64,000 bases of DNA from Pyxidicoccus xibeiensis (GTDB lineage Bacteria > Myxococcota > Myxococcia > Myxococcales > Myxococcaceae), in the NCBI RefSeq assembly GCF_024198175.1, contig NZ_JAJVKV010000015.1, positions 62,001 to 126,000 on the forward strand, read 5' to 3'. Made by a program: the position numbers and the translations under genes. Below are positions 25,133 to 35,200 of this stretch, one piece after another. The stretch's first letter is position 1. Each line of letters starts with the position of its first letter. Under the pieces are notes generated by a model. It did not search any database. It saw only the letters and a list, made by a program, of their open reading frames with translations, and had not been told where the DNA came from.

Positions 25133-25615
25133 CTACTGGTTGGCAACCGGCCGGTTGTTCTCGTACCGAGCCTGGCTGATGACCCGGCCATCCTCGGCCA
25201 GCTCCTTCACCAGACCGTGCTTGCTGCCATCCTGGTACTCCTCGACGAGGCGGGGCTTGCCATTGGTGAAAAACATCACCCGCTGGCCATGCCAGTTGCC
25301 CTGCTTGAACTCCGCAGTGCTCCGCTTGTTGCCCGCCTCATCGTAGAACGTCCAGGTACCGACCTTGAGGCCGTCGACGAACTGCCCCTGGGCCGCCTTC
25401 TTGCCGTTGGGGTGGTACTCGACGTACGCGCCATGAGCGGTCTGAGTGCCCGCCCGAGCGTTCGCCTTGACGCACGAGAGCCCCTCGGCCTTGGTACCGG
25501 CCTGGGTCGTCCCCGCAGGGCAGCTCAGCTTCTCAGCGGTGTCACCCGCCATTGCGGCAGGAGATGCAAGGGCCAGCCCCAGGGCCAGCGTGCGAATCAG
25601 CTTGGTAGACAGCAT
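25133..25615 (-). CDS. Secreted MORN-repeat-variant protein
   Basis: Protein of 160 residues from ATG 25615, preceded by a perfect AAAGGAGAG ribosome site. A signal peptide covers about 1-22 (cleavage after AMA). After a short stretch with two cysteines that may pair, three to four imperfect MORN-type repeats follow: GAYVEYHPNGKKAAQGQF, GTWTFYDEAGNKRSTAEF, GQRVMFFTNGKPRLVEEY and GLVKELAEDGRV. Such antitoxin-like MORN variants occur in many secreted bacterial proteins of unknown role. It has its own terminator and no obvious operon partner. Function unknown. Confidence 0.82.
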   Translation of the reverse strand: MLSTKLIRTLALGLALASPAAMAGDTAEKLSCPAGTTQAGTKAEGLSCVKANARAGTQTAHGAYVEYHPNGKKAAQGQFVDGLKVGTWTFYDEAGNKRSTAEFKQGNWHGQRVMFFTNGKPRLVEEYQDGSKHGLVKELAEDGRVISQARYENNRPVANQ

Positions 25616-25762
25616 GGACTCTCCTTTTGAAGACGCCGGGATGCCCCGCGCACCTCTCAAGACGCCCCGGCGTTGGCGAAATTCACCGCATATCTCCAGC
25701 CTCTTCAGGCAGCCATCCTGCTGCGCGCTGGAGCCGGGCACATGTCATACTCCACAACAGGC

Positions 25763-25794
25763 GAGCCCCGCCCATACAGCCAGGGGCGGGGCTC
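25763..25794 (-). terminator. Terminator hairpin after the Cys-rich lipoprotein gene
   Basis: GAGCCCCGCCC and GGGGCGGGGCTC form a long GC-rich stem downstream of the stop at 25817 on the minus strand. A true U-run is not evident, so it may be a weak or factor-assisted terminator. Confidence 0.65.
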
Positions 25795-25816
25795 GGTCCT
25801 TCAGCTGCTTGGTCGC

Positions 25817-26725
25817 TTACGGGAAGGTGGTCTGCGAGCAGGCGAAGTTGCCGTTCTTGAAGTAGAAGCCAGCCGAGTTGGACGTGGTGCCGGCCGCGAC
25901 GCAGAGGCTGACGATGATGTCCGCCCGGTCACGGTTGGTCCCCGTCACGGTGTAGTTGCCCGACGAGCTGCTGACAGTCGCATTCTGTGCGTTTCCAGCG
26001 GTCAGGACGTAGAAGAACGAGCTGAGCTCCGTGGAAGACTGCGGGAAGGGCGTGTTGGAGTACGCGGAGACCCGGATGCGCAGACGCTTGGGCGCGGAAG
26101 CAGCGCAGAAGGAATCGGTCTGGGCGGACACGAACTCCGTCTTGAAGATGATCGGCCCCGTCGTACCCAGCTCGGTCGTCTTGTTGGGGAAGTTGGTGTA
26201 GTTCTGGCAGGTCGGCGCCGGAGGAGCAGCGCAGGCGCCGCTGGTGCAGATCTGGCCGTACGTGCACGTGGAGCGCCCCTCGCCCGAGCAGGTGCCACCC
26301 GTGGTGTCATCCAGCTCGCACTGGCCGGAGCCCGTGTTGCAGACGCGGTCGGTGCCGCAATCGGAGTCGGACGTGCACTTGGTCACGCAGACCTCGTCCA
26401 GCGTGGAGCAGACCAGGTCGGTGGACTCGGAGTCCGTGCCGCCGTTGCAGAGCACGTCCGTCGTGCACTTGCAGACCTTCTTGTCCGCGTCGGCGCTCGT
26501 GCCACCCAGCGCCTCACAGTTCTTCGCGGTGTCAGGACAGTCGGAGCCCGACTCACACGTCGCGATGCAGACTCCGGCCTCCGGGTGACAGATCTCCGTG
26601 CCCGCGCAGTCCGTGCTGGAGCTACAGGTCGTGCCCGCGCCCTCGCCGTCATCACCACAGCCGGCCACGAAACCGCTCATCGCGCCCAGCGCCGTGAGCA
26701 TCAGCATCATCTTGCGAAGCTGCAT
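25817..26725 (-). CDS. Cysteine-rich lipoprotein
   Basis: Exported protein of 302 residues from ATG 26725 with AGGAGGAATT just upstream. The signal peptide ends in lipobox VAGC (Cys23). Residues about 30-190 are rich in cysteines in patterns like C-x-S-x-x-D-C-x-x-x-x-x-C and SDSDCGTDRVCN, seen in many myxobacterial surface proteins with repeated Cys-rich modules. The C-terminal about 110 residues form a predicted all-beta domain with a C-S-Q ending. It lies downstream of gltJ in the same orientation, but a hairpin separates them, so it is probably independent. Function unknown; surface location is likely. Confidence 0.78.
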   Translation of the reverse strand: MQLRKMMLMLTALGAMSGFVAGCGDDGEGAGTTCSSSTDCAGTEICHPEAGVCIATCESGSDCPDTAKNCEALGGTSADADKKVCKCTTDVLCNGGTDSESTDLVCSTLDEVCVTKCTSDSDCGTDRVCNTGSGQCELDDTTGGTCSGEGRSTCTYGQICTSGACAAPPAPTCQNYTNFPNKTTELGTTGPIIFKTEFVSAQTDSFCAASAPKRLRIRVSAYSNTPFPQSSTELSSFFYVLTAGNAQNATVSSSSGNYTVTGTNRDRADIIVSLCVAAGTTSNSAGFYFKNGNFACSQTTFP

Positions 26726-26914
26726 GTTGGGAATTCCTCCTGAGTAGGAACGTCGCGTGGGGCCTCCGGCCACAAACACCAGACCCCAACGTTCACTGAA
26801 GCGGGACGGGCTTTAGTCCCCCCGCTCCTGACGTGTCAACGAGTGTCGACGCGCCTCTGGACGTCTGCTCACGAGGGAAATTCACCGCACACGAAAGCAG
26901 ACACTCCAAACGCC

Positions 26915-26944
26915 GGCAGGCGTGACACCTACGTCACGCCTGCC
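26915..26944 (-). terminator. Hairpin terminator downstream of gltJ
   Basis: GGCAGGCGTGA and TCACGCCTGCC form a near-perfect 11-bp stem with an 8-nt loop, 32 nt after the gltJ stop codon. The tail (ggcgtttgg) has few T residues. The 250-nt gap also holds the promoter region of the Cys-rich lipoprotein. Confidence 0.7.
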
Positions 26945-26975
26945 TGTCCCACACCGGTTCCCTACACCCGAAGTT

Positions 26976-29081
26976 TCAGAAGGTGAACGGGAAGTCGATG
27001 GGCTCGCCCTGCTTCTTGTGCCGGGGGAACGTCCACCCCTTGATGAGCCCGGTGATGCAGGTCGCCATGTAGGTCGACTTGAACTCGTCCGTCTTGCACG
27101 ACACGGCCGTGGTCTTCCCGCTCGTCTGGATGGACCAGCGCATCACCAGCTTGCCGCTCAGCGCCGGGTCCTTCTTCTTCTGCTCGTTCACGCACTTGAT
27201 GATGGCCGGCTTGTTGGCCAGCACCACCGCCATCACGTCGGACGTCTGCAGGCGCTCGGGCATCGCACTGCCCGGCTCCGGCGGAACGTACGCCGTGGGC
27301 CGCGCCTCCGGCTGCTTCGCCTCCGGCTTCGACTTCTTCGTGCCGAACAGCTCGTCGAAGTCGTCGCTCTCCCCCTCGTTCGAGGACGGCCGCTCCGCGC
27401 GCGCGGGCGCACGCTCCTCGGGCTCCTCGCGACGCGGGGCAGCCGACGACGTGCCCGGACGACGCGTCCCCGTCCCCGGACGCTCCACCTTCGCCACCAC
27501 CGTCTCCGCAGGCTTCGCCGGCTCCACCGCGGCCGGCGGAGGCGTCGTCGGAGCCGCGGCCACTGGAGCCGGCGTCGCGGGAGCCGCGGTCGCCGGCGCC
27601 GTGCCGGGAGCAGGCGTTCCCGGAGCCACGGGCGCGCCAGCCACCGCCACCGGCGTCCCTGCCGCGGGCACCGCCGGATTCGCGGGAGCCGCCGCCGGGT
27701 TCGCTGCCGCCTGCGCGGTCTGCGTCGTGCCGGTCGGCGGCGGAGGCATCGGCAGGCTCGGGGCCGCCGGCTGCGTACCCTGCTGCGCCGCCACCTGCGT
27801 GCCCGCAGGCACTTCCGCGCGGCTGTCGCCCTTCATGAGGAACATCATGCCGCCGCCCGCCGCGAAGACCACCCCCGCGACGACGCCCACCAGCAAGCCC
27901 ATCTTTCCCTTGCCGCCCCCCTGCGAGCCATGAGGCTGGGGGTACGCGGGCGGATAGCCGGGCTGCTGCGGATACTGCGGCTGCATGGGCTGCTGCCCGT
28001 ACGGCGCGGGCTGCGCATACTGCGGCTGCATGGGCTGCTGCGGATAGGGCGCCGCCTGCATCGGCTGCTGCCCGTAGGCCATCGGCGCGGCCCCGGGCGA
28101 CATCTGCGCGCCCATGCCCATGACGGCACCCGCGCCGCTCAGCGACGGCGAGGACACCGGCTCCGGCGGAGGCATGGGGACGTCCAGCAGGCGCGACTGT
28201 GACACCGGCTCGCGGCCCAGCGCGGGCGCGGGCGTCGGAGGCGGCTTCGCGAAGGCGTCGTTCTCCTCCTTCACCAGTGAGGCCAGCACGCTGGCGGCGG
28301 ACGGCTTCCAGCCCATCGGCTCTTCGGAGGACGCGGCCAGCACTCCGTCGGCGCGAGCCGCCTTGCCCGCGCTGAACGCGGACTGCACCGGGCCCGAGGA
28401 CACCGTGGGCGTGGAGCCGGACACCGGCTCGGGCGCGACGATGACGGGCTTGGACGGACGCGGCGCCAGCACCGAGGCCAGCTCCGCCGTCTCCGACAGC
28501 GGAATCCAGTCGCTGAAGCCGGAACGCCAGCACAGGCTGTCCGGGCCCACTTCGCCGCGGTCCCAGAGGTCCTTCACCTTCTCGACGGTGAACGGGCCCA
28601 CCTGCTTCTCGTCGATGGCGACGTACCACTCGTGCGAGGCGGCGTTGGACTTCGCGTCCTCCTTCGCCGGCTCTGCCTCGGCCTCGGCCAGCTTGCGCAC
28701 GTTCTCCGCGGATGCCTCGCGCGCCGCGGCCTCACCGGCCGCCTCGCCCGACGGAATCTTGTGCGAGCCGGAGCTGAGCACCTGGTCGAAGACGGCGCCA
28801 ATCTCGTCCTCTTCCACGCCCGTGAAGAGACCGCCCTCCGGGGGTGTGCCGAGCGACGCGGGCATCGTGGCGGCCGACGACTCCGCCTCCTTGCCAGTGC
28901 CATTCACAGCGGGTGGAGAAGTCGGGGACTCCGACGCGGAGTCCTTCGCGGCCGATGCGCCCGCGGGGCGCACGGTGATGTTATGGCCGCACTTCTTGCA
29001 ACGAACCTTGACCCCTTTGGGGCCAACCTTGTCGTCGCTAATCATGTACTGCGCGCGGCAGCTGTCGCAGACGAAACGCAT
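26976..29081 (-). CDS. gltJ: Gliding motility protein GltJ (AgmX)
   Basis: Inner-membrane protein of 701 residues of the adventurous gliding machinery; start ATG 29081. An MJ0042-type zinc ribbon opens the protein (CDSC ... CKKC, residues 1-40). A GYF_2 domain lies at about 150-195 (WYVAIDEKQVGPF ... SDWIPLSE). A Pro/Gln-rich linker with QPMQPQY repeats precedes one membrane helix (about 392-412), then an Ala/Pro-rich periplasmic linker. The AgmX/PglI TonB-like C-terminal domain occupies about 609-701. In M. xanthus the zinc ribbon and GYF domain are reported to bind MglA and AglZ at focal adhesions. It is the last gene of the locus, 134 nt after gltI. Confidence 0.93.
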   Translation of the reverse strand: MRFVCDSCRAQYMISDDKVGPKGVKVRCKKCGHNITVRPAGASAAKDSASESPTSPPAVNGTGKEAESSAATMPASLGTPPEGGLFTGVEEDEIGAVFDQVLSSGSHKIPSGEAAGEAAAREASAENVRKLAEAEAEPAKEDAKSNAASHEWYVAIDEKQVGPFTVEKVKDLWDRGEVGPDSLCWRSGFSDWIPLSETAELASVLAPRPSKPVIVAPEPVSGSTPTVSSGPVQSAFSAGKAARADGVLAASSEEPMGWKPSAASVLASLVKEENDAFAKPPPTPAPALGREPVSQSRLLDVPMPPPEPVSSPSLSGAGAVMGMGAQMSPGAAPMAYGQQPMQAAPYPQQPMQPQYAQPAPYGQQPMQPQYPQQPGYPPAYPQPHGSQGGGKGKMGLLVGVVAGVVFAAGGGMMFLMKGDSRAEVPAGTQVAAQQGTQPAAPSLPMPPPPTGTTQTAQAAANPAAAPANPAVPAAGTPVAVAGAPVAPGTPAPGTAPATAAPATPAPVAAAPTTPPPAAVEPAKPAETVVAKVERPGTGTRRPGTSSAAPRREEPEERAPARAERPSSNEGESDDFDELFGTKKSKPEAKQPEARPTAYVPPEPGSAMPERLQTSDVMAVVLANKPAIIKCVNEQKKKDPALSGKLVMRWSIQTSGKTTAVSCKTDEFKSTYMATCITGLIKGWTFPRHKKQGEPIDFPFTF

Positions 29082-29215
29082 CTTTTCCGTAAGCCTCGGA
29101 AATGACGGGAGAAATCCCGCCTGAATCGTAGAAGTGACCACCGGAGGGGTCAAGGATCAGCGCCTCGTCCGCCCGGCTGCTATTCAACGCGTGAACCCTT
29201 GTCCGGGTTCTGTCG

Positions 29216-32200
29216 CTACTTGCGCACCTGGACCTCCACGTGGGTGCCCACGGCGACGCGCAGCTCGTGCAGGTCCTCCGAGGTGGCGAACACGAGCAGT
29301 TCCCGGAGCTTGGTCTTCACCGGAACGCGGAAGGCGGACCCCGTCTCGCCCTGCACCACGCGGCGCACCGGCTCCATCTCTCCGGCGGCGAAGAGGCCTG
29401 CACGGGCGGCCGTCAGCTCGGCGCCCTCCAGGTACTGGCGCACGGCCTGCGGCGTGGCGCCCGGCAGCCAGGCACGGGCCGCCTTGGCCAGCGCCGCGCG
29501 GTCGGGCTCACTGAGGCTCTTCTCCAGGAGGCGCCGCTCGGGCTCCACCAGGTGCTGCGCCTCGGCGATGCGGACGTTGCCCACCACGAGGCTCAGGGCC
29601 GCCTGGAGGATGGCCTCCAGCCGCTCCACCGCCACGCGCTGGCTGAAGGCCAGCTCCGGACGCGCCAGCGCCAGGGTGCGGCCCAGGAGGTAGTACACCT
29701 CCTTCTGGCCCTGCTCCGCGAAGTACTTGCCACCCACGCGCACGCAGGCCGGGTGCGTCTGCAGCAGCTCGGCGTTGATGAGCGGCTCGGGGGCCGGCTC
29801 GTTGGAGCGCTTCGCCATGCGCTCGCGCGTGGCCACGAGGAACGGCGAGTACAGCTCCACCGCCTCCATGCCCAGCAGCCGCGCCACGTACCGGTAGTGG
29901 TGCACGTGGTACTCCTGCGCGCTGGCCACGTCGATGCGGTGCTTCTTCGGCACCAGCTGGTACTGCGGGAAGGGCACCGCGTACAGGTGGCCCGTCTTCT
30001 CGAAGAGCAGCCCCATCAGCTCGGCCAGCGGGCCGCGCGACTTCGGGTGGAAGAGGAGGTTGTGCCAGAGCTGGTCGGTCAGCGCGCGCTGGGCCACTTC
30101 CTTCTTCTTCGCGTAGGGCCCCAGCTTGGTGAGGATCTCCTGCTCGTCCTCCCCTGCCTCGCCCAGCAGCCCGGACGTCGCCTGCGCCGCGAGCCACGCG
30201 CCGTCGTAGTCCTTGCGCACCGCGGACAGCCGCACGAGCTGACCGCACACCTTGCGCGGGTCCGTGGTGGTGGGCATCGCGCGACGGAGCGCGGCGATGG
30301 CCTCCTCCTCCTTGCCGGGCAGCTGTCCGGCGACGTCCGCGTAGGTCTCCTGCACCGTCGCGTCGTCCGGCAGGCCCTTGGCGGCCACTCCGTAGGCGGC
30401 CACCGCGCCCTCGGGGTGCTTGAGCACCTGGAGGTACAGGTCACCGAGCGCGCGCCACAGCGCCATGCGCGCCACGTGCGTCTCCGGCGTCTTGGGCAGC
30501 CGGCCCAGCATCTTCGTGTAGTTCTCCTCCAGCGGCTTCCACTGGCGCGCGGCGCCCAGCATCGCCTCCAGCGCGCTGAAGGCCTCGACGAAGCGCGGGT
30601 CCAGGTCCAGGGCCGCGTTGAAGGCCTGGGTGGCGCCCTCCACGTCCTTCAGGTCATCCCGGCGCAGCTCGCCCAGCGCGAACCAGACGCGCTTGGCCTT
30701 GTGCGGCTCCATGGCCAGCGCGGGCAGCGCCAGCATCCGCGCCAGCACGTCCGCGGCCTTCTGGCCCTGACGCGTCTCGCGCAGCAGCACGTAGAGCTGG
30801 TCCATCACCTCGGGCGCATCAGGCTGCGCCTTGAGCGCCGTGGTGAAGGCGTCGATGGCCATGTACGGGTCGTGCAGGTGGTCGCGGGCGATGCGGCCCA
30901 GCTCCAACGCCACCTTCGCCTTCGGCTCGCCCTCCAGCACGCCCACCAGCTGCTGGCGCAGCTCGGCGGACTTCTCGTACTGACCCGCCTTGTCCATCAG
31001 CACCACCAGCGCGCGCAGCGTGGGCTCGTGGCCCGGGTCGATGGCGAGCGCCTTCTCGAAGTGGTTCTGCGCGCGGTCCGCCTGGCCGAGTGCCGCGTGG
31101 ATGTCGCCAATCTGCCAGTAGACCTCCACCACCTCCAGGTCCGTCAGCTCCTCGCGGTGGTGGATGAGGATGGTCTGGAAGACCTTGAGCGCGCCCTCGT
31201 AGCGGCGCGTCTGCACCAGCAGGTTGCCGTAGCCCTCCAGCGCGGGCAGGTAGGTGGCGTCCAGCTCGTAGGCCTTCTCATAGCAGCTGAGCGCCTTGTC
31301 GCGCCGGCCCAGCTTCTCCGCCACGTAGCCCAGGCGGTAGAGCTGGCGGCAGAGGTCCGCGGCCGTGGCGGCGTCCTTCTCCGCCATGGCCTTCTCCGCC
31401 ATCTTCCGCGTGACGATGTCCAGCATCCGCTCGCCAGAGGCCCAGTCCTCGTGGGCGATGTACACGTCCGCCAGCGGGCGCGCGGCCTCGAGGCTGTCGG
31501 GGATGTGCTTGAGGGCCTCCTGCCAGTAGCCGGTGGCAGTCTCCCGGTCCTCGCGCGTCTCCGCGTGGTAGCGCGCCACGTCCAGCAGCGCGCGCCCCTT
31601 GGCGGCGGGGTCCTCGGTCTGCTCCGCCTCCTGGCGCAGCGTCTGCTCGTAGCCGCCCCAGTCCTTCTCCTGCTCCTGGATGCCCTTGAGGGCGCGGATG
31701 CTGGGCAGGTGGCCCGGGTTCACCGCGAGGGCCTGCTGGTAGGCGTTCCGCGCGCTGCCGGAGTCCATCAGCATGTCCTCGTTGATCTTCCCGAGGCGGT
31801 AGTACAGCTCGACGGCGTCCGGCGACTGGCCGGCCAGCTCCGCCTCCTTCGCCAGCATCTCCAGCGCGAAGGGCCAGTTGCCGCTGCGCTCGTACAGGTT
31901 GCCCAGCGCGTGCAGCGCCGGACGGCACGTAGAGTCCGCCGCGAGCGCCGCGTGGTAGCTGTTCACCGCCTTGTCCAGCGCCTTGAGCTGCTGGTACTGG
32001 ACGTTGCCGATGTCCACGTAGAGCTCGGCCTGCTCCTGCGGGCTGGTGGCCAGCGAGAGCTGCCGCTCGTAGGCGGAGATGAGGTCCTCCCACCGGCCCT
32101 GCGTGCGGCGCAGGCGGATGAGCGACTTGATGGCCTGGACGTTCTGCGGGTCGATGGAGAGCACGCCCTCCACGCAGACGTCGGCGTTGGCCGGGTTCTG

Positions 32201-35200
32201 GTACTTGTCCTCCCAGATGGTGGCGCTGCGGAAGAGGACGCGGACCTTCTCGCGCCAGTCCTCGCTCAGCTCCAGCATGCGCTCGTAGATGGCGAGCAGG
32301 TCCGCCGGCTGGTCCAGCTTCGTGTGCAGCCGCTCCAGCGACTCGAGCGCCGTGCGGTTGACGGGGTCCAGCTCCAGCGCCTGCCGGAACGCGGCCACCG
32401 CGGCCTCGTCGTCACCCAGCTCGCGCTCGTAGACGCCGGCCACCTCCACCTGGATGCGCGCGCGCTCCTCCACCGTGTCGGCCAGGTCGCGGGCCCGCAG
32501 CAGCGTGGACGCGACGTCCGGCCAGGCCCGCTGGCGGCGGTACAGCGCCGTGAGCACGCCCAGCGTCTCCGCGTCCGGCTCCAGCTCCAGCGCGCGCAGC
32601 AGCGCGCTGGCGGCCTCCACCGGGTCGTCCTGCTTCTCGTCCCAGACGCGGGCAATCTCCTTGAGGATGCCCTTGCGCTGTTCAATCGAGCCGGCGGCCT
32701 CCAGCTTCTGCTCCAGCGCGACGACGTACTCCTTGTCGCGTCCGCGCCGCTGGAACACCGCGGCCAGCCCGTCCAGCGCGGTGGCGTTGGTCGGGTCGAA
32801 CTCGAGAATCTTCCGGAACGCGCCCTCCGCGGCCTGCGGGTCGTCCAGCCGCGTGTCGTGCACGCGCGCCAGCGTTGCGTAGAGGCGCTCGGCCAGCGAG
32901 CCGCGAGGCAGCTCGTCGGCGACCTCCTCGTAGACGGCGGCCAGCTCCTCGTGGCTGCCCGTCTCGTCCGCCAGTCGCTCCACCTCTTCGCGCAGCGTGT
33001 CGTCCGAGGCGTCCAGCTGCAGCGCCCGGCACAGCGCGAGGAAGGCCACGTCCTTCTGGCCCAGCCGCTCTTCCTGCACCCGGGCCAGCTCGCGCAGCGC
33101 GGCCAGCTTCTCCTCGTCGGTGACGAGGTTGGGCATGTAGCGGTCCATCACCGTGGCGTACGCGCGCCAGTCGTTGTGCGTCTTGTACAGCCCGCACGCG
33201 CGCTCGTAGGCGGTGCGGTTGGCCGGGTCCAGCTCCAGGACCTTCTCCAGCGCACCGGCGGCCTGCTCGGGCTTGCCGCCCTGCCCTTCCCACAGGTCCG
33301 CCACCGCGAAGTACGTGGCCACGGCCCGCTCGCGCTCCTCGGCCGCCAGGTGCACCTGCACCTTCAGCTCCAGCGCGCGCACCGCGTCGTTCCAGGCGCG
33401 CAGGGACACGAAGAGCGTGTGCACGCGCTCCAGGTCCGGCACGCCGTGCGGCTCGACTTCCAGCGCGCGGCGGGCGGCGTCCAGCGCCTCCTCGCGGCGT
33501 CCCATGCCGGCGAGCACCTCGGCCAGGCGCAGGCGCAGCGCCTTCACGCCGTCGCTGCTCTCCTGCAGCGGAATCAGCCGGCGCAGCACGCCGACCAGCT
33601 CCTCGCGCTGGCCCGTCTCGTCGTACAGCTCGCGCAGCGTGTCCAGCACGCCGCGGTGGCGCGCGTCCCTGTCCAGCGCGGCCTTGAAGTACGGCACCGC
33701 TTCATCCGGCTGCTTCAGCAGGCGGTACACCACCCGGCCCAGCCGCTCGTTGAGGCGTACCACCTCGCGCGGGTCCAGCGTCACTGCCAGCCGGCCCTCC
33801 AGCAGTTCGCGCAAATCCTGGGGACGGTCGGCGCGCTCGTACAGCGACTCCAGCGCGGAGAAGGCCTGCTCGTTGCGCGAGTTCTTCGCCAGCAGCTCGC
33901 GGTACAGGGTGATGGAGCCGCCCAGGTCCGACAGGCCCTCGGCGGACACCTGCGCCATCTTCGCCACCACGCGGTCCCGCTCGGCGCCGACGACCTTGTC
34001 GGCCTGCAGCTTCAGGATGGCGTAGAGCTTCTCGGACGCACCGGCGCCCTCGTAGATGCCCTCCAGCAGGCGCGCGGTCGCCAGGTGCGCCGGCTCCAGC
34101 TTGAGGATGGCCTCGTACGCCCCGGCCGCACGGTCCGGGCTGTCCAGCCGCTCCTGGTAGAGCTGTCCCAGGCGGAAGAGGTAGCCCACCTTGTCCGCGG
34201 GCTCGGTGGCCCCCGTGACGAGCGCCTCGAGGATGCCGGCCAGCTCCGGCCACGCTTCCAGGTTGAGGTAGAGCCGGTCCAGCGCCACCAGCGCCTTGTC
34301 CTGCACCGCCGGGTGCAGCGTGCGCGCGCGCTCGTAGAAGGAGACGGCGCGGTCCGAGTCGCGCAGCTTCGTCTCCAGCAGCTGGCCCAGCTTGAGGCAC
34401 ACCTGCGCGGCGTCGGAGGCCTCGGCCACGCGCGGCAGCGCCTCCTCGTACGCGGACACCAGCTCGTCGTAGCTGCCGGAGGCGTCGGTGGCGTTCTCCA
34501 GCCGGCGGCGGACCTCGCCGTCGTTGGGGTCTTCCTTGAAGGCGCGGAAGAGGGCCAGGAAGGCCAGCTCCTCCTCGCCCTGCGCCTCGCGCAGCGTGGC
34601 CAGCTCTCCCAGCAGCGCCTTGCGCTCGAAGGAGTCGGTGGACACGCCCACGCGGACTTCAATCACCTGCGCCAGCCGCGCCACGTCCCCGCTGGCGCGC
34701 AGGGCGCGCAGCAGCGTCTCCACCGCGAGCAGGTTCTGCGGCTCACGGGTGACGAGCGCCTCCATGCGCCCCACCGCGCCCGGGTGGTTGGCCTGCACCG
34801 CCAGGATTTCGCTGTAGAGCGCCAGCGCGCCCGTCCTGTCGAGCAGCCGCGTCTCCCGCACGGTGGCCAGACGGAACTTCAGCTCCAGGCCCTCCTCCGG
34901 AGGCAGGAGGGCGATGCGCTTCGCCAGCGCGTCCGCCAGCTCAGGCCAGCGCTCCTGCTTCTGGCACAGCGCCTCCATGCGCTCCAGCGCGGCCACGTCG
35001 TCCGGCTTGAGCTCCAGCAGGCGCCGGAAGGTGGCCAGCGCGCCCAGCGCGTCCTTGAGCTGCTCCTCCTGCAGCGTGCCAATCTGGAAGAGCACCGCCG
35101 CGCGGCGCGCCGGCTCCTCCGCCACGGCGAGCTGCCGTCGCAGCACCTCCAGCAGCTCCGTCGGCTTGCCCTGCGACGCCACCAGCCGCACCGTGCCGTC